From: Sinomonas cyclohexanicum
GTDB taxonomy: Bacteria > Actinomycetota > Actinomycetes > Actinomycetales > Micrococcaceae
Direction: 5' to 3'
Length of the DNA stretch: 64,000 nt
Assembly (NCBI RefSeq): GCF_020886775.1
Contig: NZ_AP024525.1
Coordinates: 3,038,001-3,102,000 of the forward strand
Shown: positions 34,612-43,495 of the stretch, one piece after another
Position numbering within the stretch: position 1 is the stretch's first letter
Layout: each line of letters begins with the position of its first letter
Made by a program: the position numbers and the translations under genes
The notes under the pieces: generated by a model
Told to the model about the DNA's origin: nothing
Seen by the model: the letters and a program-made list of their open reading frames with translations, nothing else
Database searches by the model: none

Positions 34612-34640
34612 TCACGCATCAGATCGCATCTGATGAGTGA
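34612..34640. repeat. Palindromic element, copy 1 (12-5-12)
   Basis: TCACGCATCAGA - TCGCA - TCTGATGAGTGA; the arms are complementary at 11 of 12 positions. It lies in the divergent spacer between the hydrolase and a small membrane protein. The same architecture recurs at 55334-55362. Confidence 0.7.
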
Positions 34641-34754
34641 GTGCCCGCTGGGTGGTATCTGTTCCGGCCCGTCTCCGGGACCTTGAGCCCTTGTCCGCCC
34701 GACGGGCCACGGCAACGCTGGTCCAAGGGACAGCCGTGCGGGAAGGAGATGGCC

Positions 34755-35198
34755 ATGGTGCGGTGGGCACGGGTGGTGCTGGCGGTGCTCGCCGCGGTCG
34801 GCGGCGTGACGGCCGTGGCGGGCGGGGCCACGCTCGTGTGGGGTTCGACCGTGGGCAACCCGCCCTACTGGGCCACTCCCCCGGCGTCGATGCTCGAGGG
34901 CAGCCCCTTCCCCTCCTATCTGGTGCCCGGGCTGCTGCTGGCCGTCGTCGTGGGCGGGACCCAGCTCGTGGCTGCGGTGCTGCTGTTCCGCCGGGCGCGG
35001 GCCGCCGCGTTCGCAGCCGCCGTGGCGGCGTTCGGGCTGCTCGTCTGGATCTTCGTGCAGATGGTGGTCATCCCGTTCAGCCCGCTGCAGGCCGTGTACT
35101 TCGTGTGGGGCCTCGCCGAGGCCGGGCTGCTCCTCGTGGCTCTGGGACTGTTCCGCCAGGGCAGTCAGGTCCGCCAGGGGAGTCAGCGCCTGGTCTGA
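34755..35198 (+). CDS. Four-helix membrane protein, unknown function
   Basis: A 147-residue protein, mostly hydrophobic, with membrane helices at about residues 6-30, 52-75, 80-103 and 112-135. The motif HELIX-GLLLAVVVGGTQLVAAVLL and a charged RRARAA loop are visible, but no family motif I know. GGAAGGAG lies 6 bp before the ATG at 34755, which decides the start. The palindromic 12-5-12 element is about 115 bp upstream. Confidence 0.65.
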   Translation: MVRWARVVLAVLAAVGGVTAVAGGATLVWGSTVGNPPYWATPPASMLEGSPFPSYLVPGLLLAVVVGGTQLVAAVLLFRRARAAAFAAAVAAFGLLVWIFVQMVVIPFSPLQAVYFVWGLAEAGLLLVALGLFRQGSQVRQGSQRLV

Positions 35199-35225
35199 GC
35201 GGCTCGGCGCGAGTGCCGGAGCCGA

Positions 35226-35543
35226 TCATGCCGATCGGCCCAACCACTGCGGCTCGATGACGCGCCGTCTCACCTGCGACGGTTCGACCCAGAATTCGCG
35301 CGCACCGCGGTAGTAGGAGAGCCGCCAGAGCACCTGGACCCGCACGTGCCGCGCGGTCCACGCCTTCGCGAAGCCCCTCTCGGTGCGTTCGGCGCGCCCG
35401 TCGTCGAACGTGAGCCGCACCCATACCGGGATTGCCTTGTGGGCGGTGACAACTCGCGGCCAGTCGATCGCGTCGGCCGGGACCACCACGGGATCGGGCT
35501 CGGCCTCGCTTGTTTCGTTCAGTCCACTCACGCCCCGGATCAT
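35226..35543 (-). CDS. Small conserved-looking hypothetical protein
   Basis: A 105-residue protein rich in aromatic and charged residues: IPVWVRLTFDDGRAERTERG, HVRVQVLWRLSYYRGAREFW, then VEPSQVRRRVI. The alternating pattern suggests a small beta-rich domain. There is no signal or membrane segment and the family is not recognised. Third-position GC supports coding. It lies 31 bp from the methyltransferase stop on the same strand, so they may share a transcript. Confidence 0.55.
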   Translation of the reverse strand: MIRGVSGLNETSEAEPDPVVVPADAIDWPRVVTAHKAIPVWVRLTFDDGRAERTERGFAKAWTARHVRVQVLWRLSYYRGAREFWVEPSQVRRRVIEPQWLGRSA

Positions 35544-35574
35544 CGCACCCGGGACCGACAGTCGAAGCGGGGCC

Positions 35575-36675
35575 TTACACCGCCACGAGCTCCACGATCC
35601 CGTAGGCGCCCGAGTCGATGACGCGGCCTGCTCGGAATCCCGCGGCCGCGCCGAGCTGCTGGAGCTCCGCCGCGGACCGCTGCCGGCCCTCGGTCTGGGC
35701 GAGCATCATGACGTCCGAGATCGAGACCGGGAACTCGGCCACGTTGGGCTCCTGGAGCCACTCGAGGACCAGCACCCGCGCACCCGGCGCCGCCGCGGCC
35801 CGGACACCGGCCAGGATCTGCCGGCACTGGGCGTCATCCCAGTCGTGGAGGACGTCCTTCAGCAGGTAGATGTCAGCGGGCGCGCCGAACCCGGTGAACA
35901 GGTCGCCCTGCACGGTTCGGACCCGGCTGGCGATCCCTCGGCCCGCGAGGTACTCCCCCGCGGCGGCGAGGGGGCCCGCCTGGTCCACCAGGACGCCGTC
36001 GAGCGTCGGGCGGGCGAGCAGCACCTCGGCGAGCATCGCGCCCACGCCGCCGCCCACGTCGCAGACCGTCCCGTGCTCCGGCCACGGGTAGGCGGCGACG
36101 ATGAGCGGCGCGGTGAGGAGGGTGAGCTCGCGCATGGTGCGGGCGAATCCGGCCTCCTCGTCTGGGTGCGACGCCATGTGCTCCCAGAGCGTCATGCCCG
36201 TCGCCGCGTTGAACGCAGGCAGACCGTCGGCGAGGGTCTCGGGCAGGCGCAGCCACCCGGCCAGGACCGCGTCCGACGTCGCGTACCGGATCCAGCCGGC
36301 CATCGAGTGCGGGTGGTCCTCGAGGAGGAGCCGGCCGGTGCGCGTGAGGGCGAAGCGCCCGCGGCTGTCGAGCCGGACGAGGCCGTAGACGGCAAGCCCG
36401 CGGAGCACCCGATGCACAACCTCAGGATGCAGCGCCAGCTCGGCGGCGACCTGCGCCGCCGTCCTCGGTCTGGCTGCAAGCGGTTCGGCGAGCCGCGTCC
36501 TGACGGCGGCGCGCATGAGCGCAATGGCCGCGACACCGCCGGAAACCTCGAGGAACCGCGCCTGCGGCGGCTGGAGCGCCGCGCCCGCCCGCTGAAGGGC
36601 GGTGCTGAGGCGCTGGACTGCTCGGACGACGGCGGGCGGCGGCGTTCGCATGAGGCGAGCGTAGCGCCTGCTCAC
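35575..36675 (-). CDS. SAM-dependent O-methyltransferase (COMT/hydroxyindole family)
   Basis: A 366-residue methyltransferase. An N-terminal winged-helix dimerisation domain (ARPRTAAQVAAELALHPEVV and DSRGRFALTRTGRLLL) precedes the catalytic domain. The SAM-binding motif is TVCDVGGGVGAML, and YLLKDVLHDWDDAQC carries the catalytic His typical of the family. Such enzymes methylate hydroxyls of aromatic or polyketide-like metabolites, but no biosynthetic partners lie nearby. Start GTG 36675 or ATG 36651; neither has a strong ribosome site. Confidence 0.85.
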   Translation of the reverse strand: MSRRYARLMRTPPPAVVRAVQRLSTALQRAGAALQPPQARFLEVSGGVAAIALMRAAVRTRLAEPLAARPRTAAQVAAELALHPEVVHRVLRGLAVYGLVRLDSRGRFALTRTGRLLLEDHPHSMAGWIRYATSDAVLAGWLRLPETLADGLPAFNAATGMTLWEHMASHPDEEAGFARTMRELTLLTAPLIVAAYPWPEHGTVCDVGGGVGAMLAEVLLARPTLDGVLVDQAGPLAAAGEYLAGRGIASRVRTVQGDLFTGFGAPADIYLLKDVLHDWDDAQCRQILAGVRAAAAPGARVLVLEWLQEPNVAEFPVSISDVMMLAQTEGRQRSAAELQQLGAAAGFRAGRVIDSGAYGIVELVAV

Positions 36676-36685
36676 GGTGCGCCGA

Positions 36686-36741
36686 GGGTTTCGGCTCCGC
36701 TCAACCAGCGCCAGCCAGGGTTTCGACTCCGCTCAACCAGC
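36686..36741 (-). repeat. Dispersed repeat, two shortened copies (cluster F)
   Basis: Two minus-strand copies, GGTTTCGGCTCCGCTCAACC and GGTTTCGACTCCGCTCAACC, both lacking the inner block. They lie between the methyltransferase start and the glmM stop. Confidence 0.85.
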
Positions 36742-36751
36742 GCCGCGGAAG

Positions 36752-38107
36752 CTAGGCGGTCTCGAGGGCCAGCTGGCTCTGCACCACGCCGGCGAGGCGC
36801 TCGGCGATGGCCTGCGCCGTGACGGAGTCGGCGGCCTCGACCATGACCCGGACCACGGGCTCCGTGCCGGAGGGGCGCAGGAGCACGCGCCCGGTCTCCC
36901 CCAGCTCGGTCTCGGCGGCAGCGACAGCCGCCGCGACGCCGTCGTCCGCGGAGACGCGCGCCTTGTCCACGCCGCGCACGTTGATGAGCACCTGCGGCAG
37001 GCGGGTCATCACGGCGGCGAGGTCCTTGAGCGGGCGCCCAGTGCGGGCCACCTGGGCGGCGAGCTGAAGGCCGGTGAGGACACCGTCGCCGGTGGTGGCG
37101 TACTCGGAGAAGATGACGTGGCCGGACTGCTCGCCGCCGAGCGAGTAGTTGCCGGCGCGCATCTCCTCGAGCACGTAGCGGTCGCCCACGGCGGTCTCGC
37201 GGATCGTCACGCCGGCGTCGCGGAGGGCGAGCTTGAGGCCCAGGTTGCTCATCACGGTGGCCACGAGGACGTTGTCGCGGAGCTTGCCGGCGTCCTTGAG
37301 GGCCAGGCCCAGGATGGCCATGATCTGGTCGCCGTCCACCACCGCGCCCTCGTGGTCCACGGCGAGGCAGCGGTCGGCGTCGCCGTCGTGGGCGATCCCG
37401 AGGTCGGCGCCGTTGGCCACCACGGCGGCCTGGAGCTTCTCGAGGTGGGTGGAGCCCACGCCGTCGTTGATGTTGATGCCGTCCGGGTCCGCGCCGATCA
37501 CCGTGACGTCCGCGCCGGCGTCCTTGAACACCTGCGGCGAGCAGCCCGACGCGGCGCCGTTGGCGCAGTCGAGCACCACCTTCAGGCCGTCCAGGCGGTG
37601 CGGGAGCGTGGTCAGGAGATGGACGATGTAGCGGTCCTCGGCGTCCGAGAAGCGCTGGATGTGCCCCACGCCGGCGCCGGTGGGGCGGTGCGGCTCGGCC
37701 TGCAGGAGGGCCTCGATCTGGTCCTCGACCTCGTCGGGGAGCTTCTGCCCGCCGCGGGCGAAGAACTTGATGCCGTTGTCCGGGGCCGGGTTGTGGCTCG
37801 CGGAGATCATGACGCCGAAGTCCGCGCCCAGGTCCGCCACGAGGTAGGCCGCGGCGGGCGTGGGGAGGACGCCGGCGTCGTACACGTCGACGCCCGCGCT
37901 CGCGAGGCCGGCGCACACCGCGGAGGCGATGAACTCGCCGGAGATGCGCGGATCGCGGGCGACGACGGCGCGGGGCCGCGCGCCGTCGGGAACCTGGCTG
38001 TGCCCGAGGACCACAGCGGCCGCCTGGGAGAGCTTGAGTGCGAGCTGGGCGTCGAGGAGGCCATTGGCCAGCCCGCGGACGCCGTCGGTACCGAAGAGAC
38101 GTGTCAT
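36752..38107 (-). CDS. glmM: Phosphoglucosamine mutase
   Basis: A 451-residue enzyme converting glucosamine-6-phosphate to glucosamine-1-phosphate. It starts [15 protein letters not shown] (hallmark). The phosphoserine loop is [16 protein letters not shown], the metal loop [13 protein letters not shown], the sugar-binding loop [12 protein letters not shown] and the phosphate-binding end [14 protein letters not shown]. Length standard. It works directly after GlmS. The dispersed repeats sit 10 bp beyond its stop, and the CHAT island begins just upstream of its start. Confidence 0.96.
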   Translation of the reverse strand: MTRLFGTDGVRGLANGLLDAQLALKLSQAAAVVLGHSQVPDGARPRAVVARDPRISGEFIASAVCAGLASAGVDVYDAGVLPTPAAAYLVADLGADFGVMISASHNPAPDNGIKFFARGGQKLPDEVEDQIEALLQAEPHRPTGAGVGHIQRFSDAEDRYIVHLLTTLPHRLDGLKVVLDCANGAASGCSPQVFKDAGADVTVIGADPDGININDGVGSTHLEKLQAAVVANGADLGIAHDGDADRCLAVDHEGAVVDGDQIMAILGLALKDAGKLRDNVLVATVMSNLGLKLALRDAGVTIRETAVGDRYVLEEMRAGNYSLGGEQSGHVIFSEYATTGDGVLTGLQLAAQVARTGRPLKDLAAVMTRLPQVLINVRGVDKARVSADDGVAAAVAAAETELGETGRVLLRPSGTEPVVRVMVEAADSVTAQAIAERLAGVVQSQLALETA

Positions 38108-38205
38108 CGGGTGCAAGTCTACCTGTGGACAACCAGAAGTCTGTGTTCCCCGATGCACACGCATGGCCAAGAATCGGCACCGCTTTGCCGCTCGATCACC
38201 GCACT

Positions 38206-38255
38206 CATATGACACACCGTATGATCAACGGCCACTCGTTGCGGCCTGTCATATG
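38206..38255. promoter_or_regulatory. Long-range inverted repeat upstream of glmM
   Basis: CATATGACA (38206-38214) and TGTCATATG (38247-38255) are perfect complements 32 bp apart. They lie about 100 bp upstream of the glmM start, near the edge of the lower-GC insert. They could be a paired operator or mark an insertion boundary. The rest of 38256-38364 shows nothing clear. Confidence 0.35.
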
Positions 38256-38364
38256 CGTGCGGGCCCTGCGGCCATGCGGAAATCTCAGAAAGCTTCGACG
38301 GCCTACGCCTAGACCTAAACCCCGCCGAACCGGGGAGGCATCCTGCGCTGCGGGACGCCTCGCG

Positions 38365-38688
38365 TCAGCCCTCGCAAACGGAGCGACGCACAGGCTCGAA
38401 GGCCCAGAGCCAGCACACCGTCGTCGAGCGGTGGTACCAGCGAGTCGACTTGGAGTTGAAGGTCAGGCCGTGGTGGCCGCGCCGAATCACACCGAAGGTC
38501 ACCGCTCGGCCGATGAGGCCGGCTAATCCAGTGCACGATAACTCTGGATCGCAGGAGTCCAGGGACCCGACGGCGACCAGATCTGAGATCGCCACCGAAC
38601 CGGACATGGCAGGATGCTTGTGGTTGATGAGCGGTCGGGCTGCGCGGCTCGCCCCTCGCATCGAGAGCGAACCATACAGGTGCACCAT
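38365..38688 (-). CDS. Possible small ORF downstream of the CHAT-associated pair
   Basis: A 107-codon frame from ATG 38688, beginning 31 bp after the membrane-protein stop on the same strand. Third codon positions are mainly G or C, favouring real coding over the overlapping longer frame 38315-38704. The product has a hydrophobic stretch GLAGLIGRAVTFGVI and an aromatic, Arg/His-rich C-terminus. No ribosome site and no recognised family. It could be a third member of the CHAT locus or chance. Confidence 0.3.
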   Translation of the reverse strand: MVHLYGSLSMRGASRAARPLINHKHPAMSGSVAISDLVAVGSLDSCDPELSCTGLAGLIGRAVTFGVIRRGHHGLTFNSKSTRWYHRSTTVCWLWAFEPVRRSVCEG

Positions 38689-38719
38689 TCGGATGCGCCA
38701 GCAACGGAACCCTTTGGCG

Positions 38720-39268
38720 TCACGGGGTAGGTGCCGGTGTGGCGGGGGTGGTCGTGCCGCCTGACGGCGACGGTTGTTGTGGACTCATGCCACTGCTGGT
38801 GGCAGAGGTCATCCAGAGCGCGCAGATCAGGCCGACCAGGCAGCAAGCCGCTCCCAAACCGGCCCACTTCTTCGACCGATCAAGTTGTTCGAGCGCGGTA
38901 GCTGCTTGTTGTGCCCGGTACATCTCGACCGAGTTGTACTCTTGAACGATTTGCGGCAAATTAATGCTCGTTGCAGTCGCGCCCCCGCCGATTCGCAACG
39001 TGTATATGAGCGCCCTGGCCACCAAGATCACCCCGGCACCAAGGGTGAGTGCGAGCGCAAGGCGCCAGTACCACGCAACGCCGCTGGCGAGCTGGGTGCC
39101 AACGAAGGCCAGAATGCCCGTAACACCGGACACTAGCAAGACGTATCCGCTGCGCCAGACTTTGACATCGGCCAGCGCGTGCTCCCATACACTTCCCTGC
39201 AGGTGTTGGAAGGCCTCCACATCAGCTCGGGTTGGGCGTCGTCGGTCCGGCGGCAACAGTCCCGGCAT
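38720..39268 (-). CDS. Three-helix membrane protein of the CHAT locus
   Basis: A 182-residue protein. A soluble N-terminus (PDRRRPTRADVEAFQHLQG, EHALADVKVWRSG) leads to two adjacent membrane helices (YVLLVSGVTGILAFVG and LALALTLGAGVILVARALIY). A 45-residue helical linker follows, rich in Glu/Gln (VEMYRAQQAATALEQLDRSK), then a third helix (AGLGAACCLVGLICALW) and a Pro/Thr/Ser tail. It starts 4 bp after the zinc-ribbon gene stop, so they form one operon divergent from the CHAT gene. Family unknown. It could be a membrane effector or protease target, an inference from context alone. Confidence 0.65.
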   Translation of the reverse strand: MPGLLPPDRRRPTRADVEAFQHLQGSVWEHALADVKVWRSGYVLLVSGVTGILAFVGTQLASGVAWYWRLALALTLGAGVILVARALIYTLRIGGGATATSINLPQIVQEYNSVEMYRAQQAATALEQLDRSKKWAGLGAACCLVGLICALWMTSATSSGMSPQQPSPSGGTTTPATPAPTP

Positions 39269-39272
39269 CGTC

Positions 39273-39620
39273 TCACTCGCCCGTGGTCGTCGGCTGGACA
39301 AGGGCATAGCTCGCGCCGCAGCCACGCGCGCCGCTGGGTGCACCAGGGTGGGCCACGGTGCAGTCACATATGAAATCCGCCCAGGTGGCAGCGGCGACAT
39401 GTGTTGTCGGCGTCCCGCGGATCGACGTGACTGGGAGTTCGAGAGCCCTAGTCTGGCTAAACGAATGCCCGCACCGCGGGCACGGCCCGTCAATGCGCAA
39501 TGAACTGACCAAGTCGTTCTTGACGTAGAACAGCTGGACAGTGCCCGCCTCCACTAGGGCGGCGGCTTCGTCGTCCAACCTGGCGGACGAGACGTCCTCA
39601 AAGTTTAGTTCAGGCGTCAC
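39273..39620 (-). CDS. Zinc-ribbon-like small protein of the CHAT locus
   Basis: A 115-residue protein. Cysteines are arranged GPCPRCGHSFSQ, then ICDCTV about 40 residues later, then RGCGASY, suggesting one metal site built from CxxC and later Cys residues. The N-terminus (MTPELNFEDVSSARLDDEAA) is acidic and soluble. No recognised family. It is the first gene of a minus-strand operon and starts 95 bp from the GTG of the divergent CHAT gene. A TATGCT-like -10 box for it lies near 39668. Confidence 0.65.
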   Translation of the reverse strand: MTPELNFEDVSSARLDDEAAALVEAGTVQLFYVKNDLVSSLRIDGPCPRCGHSFSQTRALELPVTSIRGTPTTHVAAATWADFICDCTVAHPGAPSGARGCGASYALVQPTTTGE

Positions 39621-39715
39621 GCCGGGTCCCCTCCGTCGGCCAATGTCAATGAGTAGCAGTCCTAAGCATAATCATCACAGAGTCGACGTGCCTGAACGGT
39701 GGAACAATCGGAACC

Positions 39716-42700
39716 GTGACCAACGATCGCGATCGCAGCATCCATCCGCAAGAACCTGATCTGGACGAGTTTGAGACGGTTCCGCTAGACGAGGTTATGC
39801 GGATAGTTGATCAACTGGATTCGGCGGATCCGGGCTGGGTTGACCTCCAATGGCACGCTGCTGATGCCCTGCATGATCTCTACCTGGAGGACGGGGTGGC
39901 GAGCGGTCTCAACGAGGCGATCCGGCGCGGCCAGCTAGCCATTGCCGCCCAGAATGGGCAGTCCGCAGCGCACCTTCATGATCTGGCCCTCATGCTGTGG
40001 GATCGGTACGAGGCAACGCACCATGACAACGATCTGGAGGAGTACATCCACCTGCTCGAAACCGCGCTCGCACTGCTTGACCGAGATGACATAGATACCG
40101 AGCGACGGGCGCAGTGTCAGGCCAACCTCGCCACCGGTTTGGTCAGCCACAGCCGCTACGAGGCGGCTGACGAGGACATCGACCGCGCGGTGGCTCTATG
40201 GGAGACTGCTCTAGTCTCTGGACAGCTCGACGCCGATGCACAATCCGGGATCGCAGCGAACCTCGCCCAGGCGCTGAGCCGCGAAGGGGCAAGCGAACAC
40301 GACCTCCGCCGGGCCGTGAGCTACGGACGCCAATCCCTGCAGGTTGCAAATGACGATCCGGAAGCGGCGGCGCACAACGAGTTTGCCGTGGCTGCGGCGC
40401 TCGCCAGCTTGCACAACGTCGTCGAGGATGAGGGCCTACTCGGCGAAGCCACAGACCACGTGCGCCGTGGCCTCAACTGTCTCGGCCCCACGCATCCGGA
40501 TGCGCCGGGGTTCACAGCCAACCTTATCGGTCTGCTGCGCCAAGAAGCTCGCGAAACCAACGACGCCGCTCCGCTGGCTGAGGCAGTTCGGCTTGCCCGT
40601 GGCACATTGGCGCAGACATCGGACGGCGACCCGGATCGTGTCTTGATCCTCACCACAGCGGCCGCCGCGATCAGTGAGGCGTCCGTGCAGAACGATGACT
40701 TGTCGCTTCTCGAAGAGGCACTGGCGCTCTACCGTCACGCCGTCGCCATGGCCCCAGACATGTCACACGAGCAAGGAGTGGCGCTGATCAATATGGCATC
40801 CGTCTGCCGGGATGGCAACGAACGTCTCGATGCTCCGGATCTCGTCGACGAGGGCATCGATGCCGGGGAACGTGCGCTCAGCATCTTTCTAGAGCCCGGA
40901 TTGCGCCGTGCCGCCGCGCTCACCGCCACCAGCAACTGCCTCCGTGACCGTTTCATCTTGGCTGGCGAAGTTGCCACTCTCGACTGCGCCCTCAGCTACG
41001 CCGAGAATGCCCTCACGTTCACGCCCGAGCGACATCCCGAGCGAGCCGCACGACTAACCAATCTGGCCGTGCTGCTCTCCGACGAGTTCGCCGAACGCGC
41101 CGACCGCGCCCAACTAGACAGAGCGATCGTTTTGTACCGGGAGGCGCTTGATGCCAGCGAGCGGGTCGGCGTCAGGGTTCCCGAACGTCTGAACGATTTG
41201 GCACTCGCGCTACGGGACCGGAGCAGGGACGCAGGCAATGCGGATGATCTGAACGAAGCCGTCGACTTGGCCGAGAGCGCGCTGGCGGGCAGCCGCCCCG
41301 GTCTACTAACTTGGGCTGGCTACGCGAACAATCTTGGCAACGCTTTGGCCGAGCGATACGAGTTGGACGGCAACCCAGACGACTTGAACCGTGTGGTGGA
41401 GCTGTTTAGAAAGGCTTTGGCCGATGCAACGGGCAGGGTCCACGAGTGCTCCGGTTACGCGACCAATCTCGGCCTCGCCCTCGCGACCCGCGCAAAGGTC
41501 ACCGGTAATGTAGCGGATTTCGACGAAGCCCTCCTCAATCTCTCTCGATCGATCGATCTATTGCCGGCTGAGCATCCTGATCGGGCCTACCGGCTCTCGA
41601 ATCTGGCGGATACCTACCGGCAACGCTCGATCATGTTTGATGATGGCGGCCGCACCGAACGGGCCGGAACCGATGCGGTCGCGGCAGTAGATACGGCCGA
41701 GGACGCTGTCATGGCGGCAAGGGCGAGTGACGCCCGACTCCTGCCCGCACTGTCAAACCTTGCCGAAGCACTGCGCTGGAGGCGTTCCCTCACGCCCGGG
41801 TCGACCACCGCAGCCCGGATCATTGAGGTCCAGCGCCGCGCCGCCACGCTCGTCCAAATTACGCCAGCCGAGAAGTTCGGGCAGGCTGGGCGGTGGGCGC
41901 GGGACGCACAGGACGAGGGTGCACTCGTAGAGGCGCTCGAGGCTTACGGACTCGCTGTCATCCAGACGACCGAGGTGGCTTGGATTGGCCTGAGCGTTGC
42001 GGAACGGCTGGACCTACTGCGCGAGATGAATGAGGTGCTTACCCGTGCAGTCGCCTGCGCCGTACGGGCCGGAGAGCCTTGGACGGCCGTGGCCTGGGCC
42101 GACCATGTGCGTTCGGTGCTATGGCGGCAAGGCCTGCAGGCAACCGCACTCAGCACGGGCCGGAACGATGCCCGGTTAGCCGGACTGTCCGGGCTCGACC
42201 ACGAGCCCGCGGGCGAGGCGCCCAGTGTCAAACGGCACCGCCGTGAACGACTCAGGCAATTGGCGCACACTGAACGCGATGCTCTGCGCGTAGCGATCGC
42301 TACTGCAGAGGATTATCAGTCCTTAGCATTTCCAGGGGTTATCGTCCTGCTAGTGCCGGGCGAAGACACATCCTGCGCGGTGCTCATGCGCGAGCACGAG
42401 GCTCCACGACTGGTGAACCTTGCGCGCGCACCTAGGGGCGAACTCATCGTCCGCATCGAGACACTGGGCCGAGCATCTGTTGCCTTCGGCGACAACAGTG
42501 GACCCGCCCACGAACTACGCGCCCGCCACGCGATCTTCGACTGCCTCGACTGGCTCTGGGATGCCGTTGCCTCACCGATCTTGGACGAAATCGCTTTCAA
42601 CGCGGACGAACGGCCACAGGTGTGGTGGTCACCAGTCGGGGAATTCGCCCTGCTACCGCTTCATGCAGCGGGCCATCACCCGCGTAAGAGCGGGCAGTAC

Positions 42701-43450
42701 GCTCCAAAGAATTTATCCGCCCCGGACCGCGCGCGGTCATCGTACCTGCCGATCATCCTTGCCCCTCGTTCTCGAACCCCACGGGCACCGGCCGCGCCGG
42801 GAACCCTCCTCTACGTCTCAGCGAATGACGCTTCGGGCGGTCTGATCCATCTGGAGGAAGAGCAGGAGGCCATTCGATCGGCCGTACAGCGCATTCCGAT
42901 TGGGGAGCTGACTGAACAAGACGCGACGGTTACCGCAGTCCGCGAAGCAATCTCTCATTGCAGCTACCTACATATCTCAGCGCACGGATCAACAACCGCT
43001 GAGGACTCCCTGCAAGTCGGCTTTCAACTATCTGACGGCGTGTTCACGTTGCGCGACCTCGCTCGGTGCAGGGCGGACACTGGAATGCTGGCGGTACTTC
43101 TGACCTGTGGCTCCGCGACTGGCGATAACCAGTTTCCGAACGAGGCACTCCATGTCGCGGGTGCAGCGCAACAGGCAGGATTTCCAGATGTCATCGCCGC
43201 CACCTTGCCGGTACGTGATGCGTCGTCGGTGCCGGTGGTGCATGCAATTTACAGGGCAATTGACGCTGCCCCGGACTCTGTATCTGAAGTGGTCCCCACG
43301 GCATTGGATGCTGTCGTAGAAACGTTGCGACGGGACCCCCGCACGAGCCCTGACCCCCTAAGTTGGGTGCCCTACGCGCATTTCCGGGCAGGTCTCACCC
43401 CGCACGCCTCAGCGGAACCAGATTCTGCTAAGTCAGTTCTGGCGATCTGA
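39716..43450 (+). CDS. TPR-CHAT caspase-like protease
   Basis: A 1244-residue protein. Residues about 50-760 are tandem helical repeats of TPR type, seen as recurring patterns such as ANNLGNALAERYELDGNPDD and ATNLGLALATRAKVTGNVAD. The C-terminal third is a CHAT (caspase-HetF) domain: VWWSPVGEFALLPLHAAG, EQEAIRSAVQRIPIG, the catalytic His in YLHISAHGSTT (His1090) and the nucleophile in AVLLTCGSATGDN (Cys1131). It ends in LSWVPYAHFRAG. Related TPR-CHAT proteases (Csx29 of Craspase, gasdermin-cleaving bacterial proteases) act in anti-phage defence; no gasdermin or Cas gene is seen here. GTG start at 39716 with a weak ribosome site. GC is lower than in flanking core genes, indicating acquisition. 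Confidence 0.9.
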   Translation: MTNDRDRSIHPQEPDLDEFETVPLDEVMRIVDQLDSADPGWVDLQWHAADALHDLYLEDGVASGLNEAIRRGQLAIAAQNGQSAAHLHDLALMLWDRYEATHHDNDLEEYIHLLETALALLDRDDIDTERRAQCQANLATGLVSHSRYEAADEDIDRAVALWETALVSGQLDADAQSGIAANLAQALSREGASEHDLRRAVSYGRQSLQVANDDPEAAAHNEFAVAAALASLHNVVEDEGLLGEATDHVRRGLNCLGPTHPDAPGFTANLIGLLRQEARETNDAAPLAEAVRLARGTLAQTSDGDPDRVLILTTAAAAISEASVQNDDLSLLEEALALYRHAVAMAPDMSHEQGVALINMASVCRDGNERLDAPDLVDEGIDAGERALSIFLEPGLRRAAALTATSNCLRDRFILAGEVATLDCALSYAENALTFTPERHPERAARLTNLAVLLSDEFAERADRAQLDRAIVLYREALDASERVGVRVPERLNDLALALRDRSRDAGNADDLNEAVDLAESALAGSRPGLLTWAGYANNLGNALAERYELDGNPDDLNRVVELFRKALADATGRVHECSGYATNLGLALATRAKVTGNVADFDEALLNLSRSIDLLPAEHPDRAYRLSNLADTYRQRSIMFDDGGRTERAGTDAVAAVDTAEDAVMAARASDARLLPALSNLAEALRWRRSLTPGSTTAARIIEVQRRAATLVQITPAEKFGQAGRWARDAQDEGALVEALEAYGLAVIQTTEVAWIGLSVAERLDLLREMNEVLTRAVACAVRAGEPWTAVAWADHVRSVLWRQGLQATALSTGRNDARLAGLSGLDHEPAGEAPSVKRHRRERLRQLAHTERDALRVAIATAEDYQSLAFPGVIVLLVPGEDTSCAVLMREHEAPRLVNLARAPRGELIVRIETLGRASVAFGDNSGPAHELRARHAIFDCLDWLWDAVASPILDEIAFNADERPQVWWSPVGEFALLPLHAAGHHPRKSGQYAPKNLSAPDRARSSYLPIILAPRSRTPRAPAAPGTLLYVSANDASGGLIHLEEEQEAIRSAVQRIPIGELTEQDATVTAVREAISHCSYLHISAHGSTTAEDSLQVGFQLSDGVFTLRDLARCRADTGMLAVLLTCGSATGDNQFPNEALHVAGAAQQAGFPDVIAATLPVRDASSVPVVHAIYRAIDAAPDSVSEVVPTALDAVVETLRRDPRTSPDPLSWVPYAHFRAGLTPHASAEPDSAKSVLAI

Positions 43451-43466
43451 ACGTGGTTGAGATGGT

Positions 43467-43495
43467 GATCTGCCGTCCATCGGACGCCGCAGATC
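43467..43495 (+). terminator. Hairpin after the CHAT gene
   Basis: GATCTGC CGTCC - ATC - GGACG CC GCAGATC, with a two-base bulge, 16 bp after the CHAT stop. There is no T-run, so it is a modest terminator candidate. Confidence 0.5.

Noticed and set aside
38315-38704. A 129-codon minus-strand frame overlapping the small ORF at 38365
   Set aside because: Third-position GC favours the 107-codon frame, and this one shows no protein-like pattern; neither is certain.
39716-43450. Csx29/Craspase assignment for the CHAT protein
   Set aside because: TPR-CHAT architecture is shared, but there is no gRAMP effector, CRISPR array or csx30/31-like set nearby.
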